Shown: in pieces, positions 43,735 through 57,846 of the stretch | Layout of the letters: each line of letters starts with the position of its first letter | Numbering within the stretch: the first letter of the stretch is position 1 | DNA from: Liolophura sinensis | Lineage: Eukaryota; Mollusca; Polyplacophora; Chitonida; Chitonidae | DNA length: 64,000 bases | Direction of reading: 5' to 3' | Assembly: GCF_032854445.1 (NCBI RefSeq) | Contig: NC_088302.1 | Span: 23,821,788-23,885,787 of the forward strand | The notes under the pieces: generated by a model | What the model was told of the DNA's origin: nothing | Database searches by the model: none | Seen by the model: the letters and a program-made list of their open reading frames with translations, nothing else | Translations under genes and position numbers: made by a program

Positions 43735-44574
43735 TTGTAATTTGGAAACTAAAGTGGTAACGGGCTCCATGTCACTCATTTGCTGACAACTTTGTGATTT
43801 ACTGGGTTGTGTGTATTCAGTTTTAAATAATTGCTACCACTGACTGGAACATTTACCTGGCGGTTATATATACTGATTTGGCGATATAACATGATGACAC
43901 GTATAGTATGGGGGACATGATTTCCTCCGTTATCTAGACCTGACTTACCTGTTTACTACTGCATAACATGTATATAGCCTATATCGTATAATGCTGACAT
44001 GTATGCGTGGTCGATGCTTTGCCTGCGTGTGACACGTTTTCAAACAACGTGTGTTGTATATGTATCTAACCATTGCTGTCCAAAGGCGCCTTTTGATGCC
44101 CATTTTTTTCAGTTACATGTTATATAGAAATGCTGAGCAAATCATTATAGTATACACGCGGCCCAAACTATATATGACCTTGGTCTGCTCAAAGGCTTAA
44201 AACAGGCATATATATATATATCTTTGATTAACAGGTGTGGACATCCTCGTAAGGCCACATCTTTTTCAGTGCTGCTTTATTCCGTTTTTCCTGTTATATC
44301 ACTTAAAGCTCCAGACAGGCAATGATTCCAGTTTATATATCCGTGTTATTTCTGTAAAATAGAAATAAAATGGAACAAAAGGGTATTCTAATCGCACTGA
44401 AACATCTTTTGTCTATAAAACACTGGGTAGAATATAGGTAAAACCAGTGTACCACAAGCGTAAATTTCAGCCTGATAATCCTGCTACATGTTACATATAT
44501 TTTGTATAACAAGTTATAATGAGAGACGACCACGTGATCTCAAGCAGGATTCACGAATGGTTTCGGTTGCATTA

Positions 44575-44625
44575 TTGTTATTTATTTGATTGGTGCCTTA
44601 ATTAAGCCGTACTCTGCGTCATAAT
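44575..44625 (-). mobile_element. SINE tail fragment
   Basis: TTATTTATTTGATTGGTGCC then AAGCCGTACTC. Only the last ~50 bp of the family in minus orientation. Confidence 0.5.
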
Positions 44626-44879
44626 ACGTATATACATAAGTAGGCCTACACTTTAATAATTATCGATTCTAATTTGTACTAGTGTTTATTAAATGCACGT
44701 AGGCCTATATCTTTATACACACGCAAAAGTATGTTCAATAAAAACAACACAGCCATTATATATGTAACATTTAAACTCTGTCTATTGACGAGCTACCTAT
44801 TACCTATACAGCGATTTCGTTAACTCACTATATACTATATGAAGGATATGTCTTACCATCGACAGAAATATGGATTGTA

Positions 44880-45443
44880 AACTTGATATATATTCACGGC
44901 TTACATAGTATACTCTACACTCAAAAAAGTAATCTGTTAATTTTAAGAGAAAGTCTGAGTGAAGCCAGTATGTATTCTGTTAATATACCACATATTGTGT
45001 CATATTCAACATAAATTCTTGTTACTCTGATAGAATTAGAAGAATATGTGCGTTACATTTAACAGAATAATCTGCTGGCAATAGCAGAATAAATTGTAGC
45101 ATCATTAAGACAAACAGGCTTTCCATTAAATTTAACAGATTATTTTTGTGAGTGCATGCAGAGAGATGTATGTTCACGGCAGACATAATATATACTCTAT
45201 ACGCACAGGGGTGCATGTTCACGGCAGACATAGTATACTCTATACGCAGAGGGATGTACGTTCACGGCAGACATAGTATACTCTATAGAGGGGTGCATTT
45301 TCACGACAGACAAAGTATACTCTATATACAGTGGTGTGGATATATATTTATGGCAGATATATATGAGAGGGCTGTATATTCTTCGCAGAGAGTGTATATT
45401 CACGGCAGATATAGATACACTTTGTATACGCAGAGGGGTGCAT
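44880..45443 (+). repeat. about 50-bp minisatellite split by a MITE
   Basis: Units of the form GTTCACGGCAGACATAGTAT followed by ACTCTATACGCAGAGGG, about seven copies at 45155-45443. A further partial unit (TATTCACGGCTTACATAGTA) lies at 44890-44917, left of the inserted MITE. The unit length keeps frames open on both strands. Confidence 0.85.
44918..45154 (+). mobile_element. MITE with 29-bp terminal inverted repeats, inside a minisatellite
   Basis: The left end CACTCAAAAAAGTAATCTGT is mirrored by ACAGATTATTTTTGTGAGTG at the right. The repeats extend about 29 bp with three mismatches. The 237-bp body has no coding capacity. Both flanks belong to the same minisatellite family. Confidence 0.85.
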
Positions 45444-47819
45444 AATAATGATAAATTTATCTGGTTGATGTTTAATGCTGTGCTCACGTTAGATGCATAT
45501 AATAACCATGCACATTACATGCATGAAGCATTCATGCATTTATTTATTTATACAGATTGGATATTTTTTATTTATGTTACGTCGATTGCTCTGTTATGGC
45601 GTTTCCGACCTTAAAAAAACATACAGAAGAAATGAAAACCTACAGACGAATTAAAATGTACTGGCTGTTGATAAAAGGTGCCAAACGGTTCTTATTTCTG
45701 TGTATTAACAGTTACGCCTTGATTGTAGCGGAAGGCTGTATTCAAGGGGACATAACTCTCCTTAAATATAGCTTTTGTGGTGGTTGTATGATTTCCTGCG
45801 CCGTGGAGTGCTAGAATACGTGCATATCATTCAGTGATCTGCTGCTGTTACCATAATCAAGGATATCCTGGTAATATTCTTAGTTTGTACAGATGAGATA
45901 CCACCCACTGGACATACATTTGAAGCTTAGAATGTATTTATACAGTTCGCTCCTCCTAAATGAAGTTGGTAGAATTAATTTTTTTTTTTGGCAAAAAATC
46001 GGTCAGCGTAAATTCAATCGAATTTTTTTAGAATATTTTATTTTATAATATCCCAAATAATTACCTTTCGCAGAATACATGTCTCATCCTTGCAAGTGTT
46101 ACCGTTCAAAATTTTTAATTAACGAAGTTCCTAAAACGTATAACTTTAGCTGGTCGCATTGTATAAATTTTTCAAACTTTAAAATAATTTTAACACTACA
46201 AACAGTACGCACAGGTATGATTCTGCTATTTTCTGAAAGCGGCAATAATGTTGCCGCTGTTATTCTTGGTAAAATATAAAAAATTTGATTTGAAGAGCGA
46301 ACATGAATTTCTTCAGTATAACCAGTTTAAACTACATGAAGGTCAAGGTCTAGCTGTTAGCGGTTAGAATTTTTAGTCCTTTTTTGTTGTTGTTTTGTTG
46401 TTGTTTTTTTTTTTGTTTTGTTTTTGTGTGTGTGTGTGTGTGTTTTCTGTTTTGTTACATATGGGGCTATATAGGGTATATTGAATACTATAATACTATT
46501 ACTAAATGTTATTATTTTACATACATCGACAGTACAACACATTTTTATCTTATCTGCAGCCGCTGTTAATTTTATCAAGATTTCCATCGACAGAGAGGAT
46601 GACTTTCGAAATCCGTTTACACACACAGATACTAAATTACAATCAGGTTTGCAAGAAGTCATCCGGAGCGGAGATTAAAAACAATGACATTAATCAACCC
46701 AGTGGAGTATTAACCGGTCATTGGTGATCTTTATTTTCCTAATAATTGACTGGTTGATTGATTGTTTGATTGTTTGATAATGTCAACACGCCATGTCTTC
46801 CATTATGCATTCACTGCAGGGGTCGACAACCAGCCACTCACTGTGCGTGGAGCATCGACTGGATCAGCGTCTAGACATCTCATTATACCAGGTAACTTGG
46901 GGTGCCTTCATTTACATATATGCCTAATAAAGATATGTATTTAATTTAACTATTTTATAGGCAACTGGAAATACCTTGTTCTGTTATTGAACAACACGGC
47001 TCTCTCTTTACGGTCGTTTACTTCCAATCAAGAATCAATCGCTTAGCAAAAACACAATTTTCCTGCACACATGAATATCCTTGCTATTATTTTAAAATGC
47101 AGAGGAAATTAATAGCATGGTATCATATTCAAGAAACTTTATTTCAAATCGATTTTACCAGTAGGCCTATGTATGTTAACATATTAATTAGCTCTACCCC
47201 ACCAAGATCCCCCCCCCCCACCCCCCACCAACCAAGGGTTACACATCTGTCATCGTGGGTATGTACAACAGCATCAAAATAATAATGGCAGCTTCTCGGT
47301 CTAACTATGTTTCCATGATGTCATACCGAAACCTTACTTCATGTACATTTCCTGCATTACAACGTAAATGAAAACCGATGTTTACAGTTTAACTCGCGCT
47401 CTTTCATTTGAGTGGATGTCTACTCGTCACGTGACAATTACTGGTCTAGACTCTCTCCCAGTGGATATCAGCCTTCACCTTGTTGGCATATAGAGTTGAG
47501 CTAGAGACCAAATATCACATAACCGCTTCACGCTGCTCTACAGATCCATCCGAGTTTCAGAAAATACAAGAAAGTACTGGATGTATCAGATTCCATTTAC
47601 CTGGATACTCAAATTCTTTGACGCCAAGTAACACCTCAATTTTTAAACAGCAATTTCTAGCGTTTTGTTTTACTGAGCCTAATCGTTTTGAAACCTGTCA
47701 AGCTTTCCATCTATGGTCCGGCGTATGAATCTGCTCATGTAGTAGACGTCTGTAAATAAGTGTTTTATGGACGAAAGGTTAGGCTCGTTACAGCGACAAA
47801 TTAAGAAGAATTTCAAGTA

Positions 47820-48078
47820 ACTTGTGGATTGTGGACACTTGTTTTGAGGACATATGGCACCGACGCGTTGGTTTTGTGTGAAAACAAACTGATTGGGGAC
47901 ACAAGAACTGTTCTACGCGGTGTACAGTTGACGGCGGACTACCCAACATGTAGGCCGTTTGCCGTTCAGATGTCTCGGCCGAGCCCTGTGATTCTAAAAG
48001 GCCACAAACTCTCCTCGTTCTCTTCTTGTTAACGAGATGTTCGGTGTGTAAATCACCGTCTGGTTAATCTACGTCAAA
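47820..48078 (+). promoter_or_regulatory. CpG-rich 5' leader with short upstream ORFs
   Basis: CpG is rare in the window, yet about 15 fall in roughly 250 bp here (GACGCG, TACGCGG, GACGGCGG, TCTCGGCCGAG). This suggests a promoter-proximal, unmethylated exon. An upstream ATG at 48037 opens a four-codon ORF ending at the TAA 48049-48051. A longer upstream frame (47829-48032, 67 codons) precedes it. The transcription start is unknown. Confidence 0.45.
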
Positions 48079-48095
48079 ATGTCTAGCAGACACAG
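48079..48095 (+). CDS. AFF-like exon 1 coding part (start codon)
   Basis: CAAAATGTCTAGCAGACACAG then GTAAGAG. The ATG has A at -3 and is preceded in frame by TAA at 48049-48051, so it is the first usable in-frame start. The 17 coding nt end in phase 2. The CpG-rich leader and perfect donor make this a credible first exon. Confidence 0.65.
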
Positions 48096-49615
48096 GTAAG
48101 AGAAATCTTTTGTCTTCCTGTGGAGTACGAAAAGAACACATCAAATTCGACTGATCGGACATCTTCCATAACGAAGTCCCATATTTGCCCTGGGAAATAC
48201 GATCTTAGATGTGAAGTTTCACTCCTGTTTTTTTTTTTCTCTGAATATGTTTTGTCCTTATACAGGATGGGGTGTGTGGTGGTATGGTTTAGCGAGTAAA
48301 TCAACGTATTATATCTAGCTAAAAATGTATCCTGAATTTAGTGTCGACGTGATCTAATAGATTGGACCACTACCAGGTAATCCCAGGTCAGGGTCACAAG
48401 TCGGTCTTCATCTCCAATAGTTGTTGCACATATTTAACAATTTCATTTTCATTCCGTTAGTTTTTAACGTCTCAGTTGTTCCGAGGTGCAATTTTAACAC
48501 AGTTAATACGTTCATTATTTTATTGCCTTAGGTGTACATATGGGATCAACTTGTTGTTGTAACTTACATTTGAAAAAAAAAAAGGAACTCTTTAGTGCAT
48601 AACATGGTTATTTCCCTTAGATCAGTAGAAGTATACAACGAGTAGCGTACAACCATATCGGGAGTAATCCGCAAGTCAGCATTTATGGGATTAGTGCATG
48701 TCAGTAGGGTCAATATTCAGCTGAACAGCTGTTCGAAGTGTGTCGCTCAGGTATCGTATAAAAGAGGTCTTCCTTGCACAGTAGCTTTCACTGTAAAGTT
48801 ATGCCGTCTGCCATTTTGTTGTCAAGTGAAGGTTTATGTTGTGAGTTAGTAAATATTCATGCCATGAACATTCACTATTTAGTCATAGGGCCGAGGGGAT
48901 AATATACCATATGAAGGATGCCATGAATCTTATTTTAGTAGTTCTGTGTTGTTGCTGGGGGCCCTTCTATCAAACTAGTAGATCAAATGTGTTTGTGCCA
49001 TGTCATACTCTGTGACTGTCTTTTAAAACAGCCTGTTGCCACCTAGTGTTCACTGACTGGCTCAAAATAGAGGATTTTGCTGCCAATTTTGACACTTTTT
49101 TTCCCTGTACTGTATGCTGTCCAAGACATTGTGCTGTAAATCCAGTCTGTGTGTAGTTTTCTGCAAAGAAAGTATATGTTGATTTCTGCAGGATTCGGCC
49201 TCACATGGTCATTAGAATTCTGCCAGGTCAAGTCACAAGGAAATGTGATATAATAACTTTTGCAAACTTATTAGTGACATTTTCTGTAACAAGACAAAAT
49301 TCATACTGATCCTATGTTTACATAGGCTTGTACATGTTTTCTGAGTCTTCTTCAGAATTCAAGAGCTCCGTCAGAAGTACAGTTATTTCTAACACCTGAT
49401 TTAACAAGGTACTAACGTACCGTCCGAGCAGGTCAGCTTCACCGTCCGAGCAGGTCAGCTAGATGAAATCAAAGATGTTGGAAGCAGAAAAACTTGCTTC
49501 TTGCCAGAAAACTTTGGTAATGCATTATAACATGCACTGGTCTGGTATATTTGTATGTCAATGACAAGATCAAACATATGTGAGCATTTGTGCGTCTTCA
49601 TTTTGTAGGTTCCGG

Positions 49616-49672
<57 letters not shown>

Positions 49673-52600
49673 ATTCCATGTATTTTCACTGCCAGGATCT
49701 CCACGAATGAAAGTCTTTATTCAGTTCATCTTAACCGCGCAATTCAATTCATCAGTCCCCCTGTAATGTCACACGCTCGCAGGTTTTCCCACAGAAGGAA
49801 GCCTAGTTTTGCATACAGAACTCATGGGAACGAAGATGTTTGCAAATGATCAAGCTTGTAATGTACTCTTGACAGTTTTAACCAAGTTGCTTCTTCTAGT
49901 ATCTACAAATTATCATGTTCACTCTGTTCTTCAAAATTGTCTGAGTTATCCACAAAATCCTTTCCACTTGAGTGTATTTATAGTCTGGGTCGTTGGGTTA
50001 CCTGCATGTGTATGAGCTACGCACGTGCGGCTATGTCAGAAGAAGTGAGAGTTAACTCGGGTCATTTTCTTTCAGTCTTTGATAGGCAAGGATTAAGACA
50101 TACAAACTAAGTACGTCCCGTCTCGTGGCCATATCTCGCCCAGCAGGAAAATTCTAATCTGCAAAGTTATTCATGTTTAAAAGATGTCAAAACGTTCACC
50201 AGTAAACTCTCTTTTAACAACAGTGAAGCTGTTGAGAATTTTAAATTGAGTCTTTCTAGAATTTGGATATCAAGCCATGCTATACTAACTTAACTTGTTT
50301 AACCCATCTTGTGGCTGTACCTCGCCCAGCAGAACAATTTCACAAACATGAGTTAATGCTAATGTTTGGTAAACTTTGAATCCCCAAGTTAGCCATGTTT
50401 AAAAGATGTCAAAAGATGCACTGGTAAACTCTTTTTTAACTGCAGTTCAGTCTTTGAGACTTTTGAATCAAGAAGTCCAGCTGATATCTGCCATTTTTCA
50501 TGCTCGAACCTAAGAGAAGGTACGTGCTGGCTGCTTGAAAAACAAACTGTTGACAATGAAATCCAAGGACTTAAGTTCCTTTATTTCTGAAGGCAAAAAA
50601 AAAAAGGAAAAACCAAATGAATTCTGAACGAAAAAGTTTTGTGGCAAGAAATTTTTTGAACAGCCAGCACATACCGTGCCGGAACTTTGCAGATGGGTGA
50701 TCTCCAAAACATGTGAAATCTTGGTTTGACTTGTTTGATTCAAAAGTTTAAATGTCTACATTACTGTCCAAAGATAGTTTCGATGATGACTTTAGATGAC
50801 TTAGGGAATCTAAACTTACCAAATCTAAGGCCAGGCTCTCGTTGGAAAAAACAGCGAAATTGTCTGTGTTGTACAGATAGACAAGAGCCCAGTGAAACGT
50901 AGAGCCATGTATTCTACTGGGCTCATTCACCAACTGCAAGGACAACAACAACAACAGACTTGTCTTCAGCTTAAGTTTAATCTTTCTGTGAACCCCAATC
51001 TTGGACAGGGAATTTGTGAACTCTCTCATTCTTGTAGGTGATAATAATCAGTTAACGAGACTGGTACAGTAACATATATGGGCATTTGTGCAGTCTAGCA
51101 ATACTTGAAGATCACTTGTCTGCCACCAGTGTTGTGTGTATGCTTACACATCACAAATGAGAAAGTTTGTCAAACCCTTGCCAAAGATCTGTGGTTTACA
51201 CCAGCCTCTCTGGTTTTCTCTACCCATAAAAGTCATTGCCATGGTCATCTAGATGGTGTGTTACTGTAAAATTCCAACTCCATTATGGCGCGAGACAGGT
51301 GACATTAAGTTTATGCTCTTGTATATTTGATAAGGCTGACTAGTGGGAACACTGTAACAGTGGTAAAGCCTTCCAATGTTTCTGATCAATCAGCTGATTG
51401 GCTTTTCTTGTTGTCTTGACTTTGAGTCATTGACATTGATAGGTGTACAGATAGCTTTCTATGAAAATTTGTCCGTTACGTTCTGTGATCTTGCATGCAT
51501 TACAAACCTATTACAACCTCTATAATTTGCCGTTCAAGTCCTAAAACTTTAGGAGTGAAATTGCGCTGTGCCAAACGCGTCATCATGTAAAATGTAAATG
51601 AAAACATTTGCCCTAGTTTCCTGCAACATTCAGTGCAGTAGTACACATAATTTGCTAAATTTTGAATTTGGTTTTAAATAGCGGAAATCAGGGAGATGGT
51701 ATTTAGGTGGTCTAAGCATATGGAAATAGCCAGCTCAAAGAGTTCCTGGCCTCTTAAAGCAGTGCAACTCTTTCCATGAACTGATGAACCAATAATTTCC
51801 AGCCCACTTATCGGAATTGCAAATTAGTTCCAAATTAGTCTCCAATGTAATAAAATGTATTTTGGGTGTACATGTATATGGTATCGATAACACACATGTA
51901 ATAAAGAAAGTCATTTACAGTACCGACATTCAGTACTGTGTGTGGATGAACGGAAATAATTGTTTACTACATATGTAGGCCAGACCTGCTGGTGATATTG
52001 CTGGTTGAGATTGCTAATGCCAGTTATCTTTGCCCTTAGTATATTTACCAGAAACCGACTAGGTGGCCTTGTGTATGTACACTGTACCAGCTGAGTTGAC
52101 TATTCTGAAGCTATAATTGTCATTACGTTTGTGGAAGCTGTGTAATTTATAGGATTGAATACATGTACCATTCATGATTGTAGGTTTGTCATCGAAAGTC
52201 GGGACAGGTGTTAATCTCTTTATACATGTTTAATATCTTGTAATTAATTGGATTATGGAAGTGATGGAAGCTTACATAATATCTTCTCACAAACAAAGTA
52301 AAGCTCTCTACATGTATGGATGCCTTTCCTCAGCCACTAAACTTTCCTCTCAGGCCGTAAGTGGGAAGGTTTGCCGCAACCTGCGGATGGTCGTGTGTTT
52401 CTCCCAGGCTCTGCCCGGTTTCCTCTCACCATAATGCTGGCCGCTGTCATATAAGTGAAATATTCTTGAGTATGGAGTAAAACACCAATCAAATAAATAA
52501 ATAAATCAACCACTAAACCTGATACATTTATCTGTTAAGAACTCAAGTGGATATTAAACAGGGACTGCATGTAATTTAGGCGTGACTGAAAGCATTACTT

Positions 52601-55600
52601 CTGCATCATTCACTTGTTTGACTGAATATATGGACAACAACAGCGGGCTCACTTCCAATTTATGTGAAGTCTTCTTACTTTCTAAAAATAGTTACATTGC
52701 ATTTATCAAGTAAACAACAACCAAATTTAAGGTGTTTCAGAATTACAGTATAAAGAGGGACTGGTGCTACACAGAAGCAATGTTTAGAACTGTTTGGCTC
52801 ATCACAGTGACTGAAAATGAGTTTTTTCATGGTTCATTAAATCAAAAGTCTGTATATATATGTATTATGTATGAAATGTTTAAAAAGTAATCTGTTTGCA
52901 TGTATCAGTATATATCATGTAGAATACACATCTGAATTAGAAAAGACAAAACACTGCTTTCTGGCCTCATGGGGGGACAAGTGTAATGCAGGACTACTGC
53001 ATAGATGTCTTGTGACTGTGGCACAACACACAAAACTCAGAATTATGAAATTGTATTACATATATTTAGACGTCTCGAAAAAAATTGAAATCTGTCCTAG
53101 TCTCAAGGGTGAAATGGCTACCCTGATTCCTCAACCTTTTCGCATATGCAAGCGCAACTTTCAGTGTAAATGTATGCACATTTTAAATTTGATTTTGGAG
53201 ACAAAATTACTTTGGTTGGATTGGTCAGTTTCAGGTCTTGACTTAAAGTATAATTTTATTAGCACAAAATAATGCCTTTTGGATATGTTTGAATTTACAC
53301 TTTGCAAACATGTGAAAAGGTTGATGAATTACAGTAACCTTCTTTATAACCAAGCATTCATTCTCATGTTTCTGTTGTCATGCTGATTCAGTAGGTGTTT
53401 AGGAACTGTGTTAAAATATACTAAAAAGAACAAAAATTTTTAAGTGGCAGACATTTCTACCAACCATCATTGTAGGGAATCAGATAATGTGAATGCAAGA
53501 CTTTCAGGTCTATAGGTATGGTAGATTTAGCGCTTCACTCCATGTAGATCAGGGCTATTCAAGGAACAAGGATTGTGATAAATATTTTCGTTTTTGCTTG
53601 CCTTCAGATAAGGATTGTTTTTTGTTTTGGGGCTTCAAAACAACAGATAAGTCCACAAAATGAAAGACCAAATCACTTGTTTGGAAGCATCCATGTCTCC
53701 TGCCAGTTAAGGTTGTCAGATATGGCCTGGATATGTTCTTGTAGCTGGCTGTACCTGGTTGGGTAAGAGGTTGGTGACAGCAGAGTAGGAAGAGGAAAAT
53801 GGCTGTAAAGGATACTAATAACAAAGGATGTCTTGGATCAATTCTTCACTGAAATTAAAAGGGTGTGGTCAGTTCCTCCTTGCATTGCTTCCTAGGATGT
53901 CGCCTTAACAAAGGAACTGCAAATGAATTGTAACCTAATCTTCACTTGAACTACTGTCTTGTGGAAATAATTAAGCACTGATGTCAGACTGACCAGATCT
54001 GAGGATTGATGTTGTGAAGATGAGGTATCTGGTTGTCATGTTTTTTAAAAACCCAACCAAGGAAGAGTTTTTTTGTGTGTTTATGTGGGTGTGGGTTGGG
54101 GATCAGTTCAGGTATACAAAGTTGATCAGCTCTATGGACGGAAAGAACATAACTGGGAATATTTACCTTGAGTGCTATAAATGTCCGGACTACAAGCCAG
54201 CCAATGCTGTGAAAACTAGTTTTGAGCCTGCAATCTCCTTGGTCAATGGCAAGAAAATTTTTTGGCCAAATAGTTAGCAGGTTCCTCTGGGTTATTTTAA
54301 GGATATCTCTTAGTTCATCAGTTGTCAGAATTAAACATTGGGATTTTTGTCATGTAATGATTACTGACGCACCTAATTTCTATGACAGATATGCATTTGT
54401 AGCATGAAAAGCAGGAAGAAAGAATTAGTATGGTAGCCAACACAACCATTTTACAGTTATTGGTTTAATCTTGTGAATGTTACACTCAACTCTGAATCAC
54501 TGCTCCATCCTGTGACTAAAATCAGATTTCTTTGAGGTAAAATACATCTAAGCATTAAAAGTGTCATAATTTAAAAAATGCTGTCAAATGTATTCGACGG
54601 AAGACTTAAAGGATGCTTGAAAGGCTTGGTCTGTATTTCTTAATACGTAGCATATGATTAAGAAATGATCGTTGATGATAAATGATCATATTTTCATGTA
54701 TTATTTGTCTGCTTGTTTTCATTTTTAAGCCATGCATAGTTGTCAAACAGAATGTTTGAAAAGTTATGTTAAAAGTTTTAGTTTGATGATGATATTTATT
54801 TAGTATTAAACAGTGTTGGCTTGTATGATATTAGGTATGTTGGTCTCAGTGAGAAACCTAGTTGAGTTGCCCCTTTTCTTTGTTCCTGTTTATTTAGTGA
54901 TAGAAGATGATTTTTTATGATCGAACATTGAGCTCATGTGAGAGCAATTGATTGGAGTAGATTAGGTGGAACAGTCAGAAGATCGAGTGTCAATGCCCTA
55001 ATCTTGTAAATGCTGTGTGTTTGGGGTGCATTCAGAGCTCAGTTGAGTTTCAAGCAGAAACTGTTCACCGACGGCAACATGTTGACAGGGCCCTGTGTAC
55101 ATGTGCATGCTGTAAACTTTACTCTAAAACAAAAAGGAGTTCAGCATTGATTTCTGATCTTTACACCAAATTCCTAACATGCCAGGTTTCATTTACTATG
55201 AGTCACCACAAAAGAGCACGTTTACATTCAACAAATGGGAAGACTCCCTTAAGATAAAAGGGAAGTGCTAATTGGTCTGTACATGTACTTCGATTTATTT
55301 CAGCATTGCTTGTTTAAAATGCTGAACTGCATGTCAGTATACTGCTGGAAAGGAAGTGGAAAAACCTGTGCATATATTTCTGCAGCCCATTATTACATAC
55401 AGTAGTAGTGCATGGTGGTGAAAGGGCACAGTACTTTTTATTCAAACTGTGCTGTGTAGCATTTGCAGTTAAATGCATTGTCTTACATGCAAGCAGTTAC
55501 TCTGTCCTATTAAATTAGGAGCTGCCCTAATTCTTCAACCTTTTCAACCATCTCTTCAACCCATATTTGAAATACTCAAAGAACTGTGGAGTTTAAAGAA

Positions 55601-57772
55601 ATAATTAGCATAGTTTTCTGAACCTTGCATCTTTAATGACACAAACATTTTTTAATATCATTTTCGTAATGATTGTATGCATAAGTTTCACTGAAAAAAG
55701 TGCTTTAGTGGTTGAAAAGGTTGAAGATTTACAGAAGATGTACAAATTTAATCACATCCAAGATAGGCAACATTGAAATCTTTCTTCGTAACACTGGATT
55801 CCTACATATATGTACATGTACATATATATATTTGGACGTATCTTTTTTCTCCATAAACACCCTTATGGGTAGCCTCAAGCTTTCCATCATGGAGTGCTCC
55901 AGTTCTTGCTGTAGGCAGTTGGTAGCTGTGTACATGGAACATCTGGTGTCTGGGACAAATTTCTGGCTCCCACACTGAGTGACACCTTTACATGTGTATA
56001 TATGGAACCTGATTGTTTATAACATGTAGACCTAAAGACCTAGGGTTTATAACATTAGAGGCCTTAGTTTATCTATTCTAGTTTGAAGTTACAGGTTCTT
56101 CAGGTCTCTGTTGTAACATTTGGAGACAAATATTGTATACATGAATATACTTACTACTGTACATGTAAATGGGCCTTTTAGTATAAATTGATCTGAGAGG
56201 GCAATCCAAAATATTTGAAATTGATAGCCTGCATACCTATATGTAGTTAAAAACACCTTTAACTTGTTTTACTTCCTTGAAAAATAGCAATAAAAACAGA
56301 CATTTTTCTCAGCTACAGTTGTAGTATATTCCCTTTTGTACATGTACGTCTTGTGGATGTACTGCTCTTTTTTTTTTTTTTTTTTTTTGATTGGTGTTTT
56401 ACGCCGTACTCAAGAATATTTCACTTATACGACGGTGGCCAGCATTATGGTGGGTGGAAACCGGGCAGAGCCCGGGGGAAACCCACGACCATCCGCAGGT
56501 TGCTGGCAGACCTTCCCACGTACGGCCGGAGAGGAAGGCAGCATGAGCTGGTCTTGAACTCACAGCGACCGCATTGGTGAGAGGCTTCTGGGTCATTACG
56601 CTGCGCTAGCATGCTAACCGACTGAGCCACGGAGGCCCCTGTACTGCTCTTAACGTTCACTAACTTCATTGTAGTGCCTACTAGACGGATGTGGGTTGTT
56701 TTATGTGAAAATGTTGTAGTCCTGATCTACTATAATTCTTCAGCCTTCTCACATGTTTGCAGGGTTAGTCAAGCTTTTTCTGAAGGAAATATTCTGTGTA
56801 GACTGATAAAATTGTAGTTCTGTGAAGTCCTGAAACCTCGGAAACAGTTATAAGTTCATGTTTTATGATTTGGGAGATAAGGCTTGGCAGTCTGCCAGAT
56901 ACGTCAGAAATATTGCGAAAAAATCAAAAAATCATACAAAGACAAAATTGTCATCGACGTGACATTCAGAAGGCTGGCGGCATCTCCTGAAGCCAAACCT
57001 GAAAGTTTGACAACCCCATGTTCACAGTCAAATTATTTCAATTAATAAATTTCATTTAAGTTGCATGTAAATTTAAGTTACTCTTTCAGGTATGAAAAAG
57101 GCTGAGGATTAATGATTTGGGTACAGATTCCATTTGTGCAAGTAAATAATTGTATTCATTTCTACATGGAGCTTTGGACTCTCGCAGTTTATGACCTTGG
57201 AAATCCTACTGGATTCTTGCAAGCAATTCCGAAATTCCAGGCCTGTAGGTCTTGGAAAAATCATGTGAATTTCATCAAAAAAATGTTTTGGAAACAAACG
57301 TGTTTGTGTATAACTTGATGACATATGAGAAAAAGCATGAACACAATTCTGTGAATATTGTTTTCCTTTGATTATTTCAGCTCTGTAAAATATTTGTTAC
57401 TGAATACATCAGTAATGTATGTGTGAATTAGATATATTTAAACAGGTGTTGAGGTCAATATTTCATAGCTAAAGACACAAATGGCACTATCCACTTTATG
57501 TTGCCTGCATAAAATTTGACTATGGATATGTCATTGTTTTGGTATATGTGATTTTTATGGTTGTACATGAACTGGTATACACCTGTACTTGTATATCATG
57601 CTTAATGAGAAAGTCTCATTGTTCACTATTTTAGTGAGATTATTAAAATTGAATTGCCTTTCTCTCTTGGTACTTACACGTAACTTATAACGAGTGACAA
57701 TCTTGCAGTTTGTGTAATAATAACATATGGTAAACTTTTCTGAGAGGTTTAAATAGTGTAGTGCGTGTGTGT

Positions 57773-57846
<74 letters not shown>

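Larger units (their letters stand above)
36756..47400. other. intergenic repeat-rich region, no gene recognised
   Basis: Between the BEL element and the AFF-like first exon. It contains SINEs (36955, 39455, 40708, 41400, 41876, 43541, 44575), a poly-A run (39302-39323), the MITE-split minisatellite and GT/T-rich tracts (46380-46445). About 37490-37757 stays open in three frames on both strands but resembles no family I know. Confidence 0.6.

Noticed and set aside
45152-45614. ORFs of 92-97 codons on both strands (HGRHSILYRG...)
   Set aside because: Repeat-coded from the 50-bp minisatellite; no start context or splice sites.
52871-53272. 133-codon plus-strand ORF
   Set aside because: It overlaps a MITE A copy, has no coding bias or recognisable domain, and lies in an intron.
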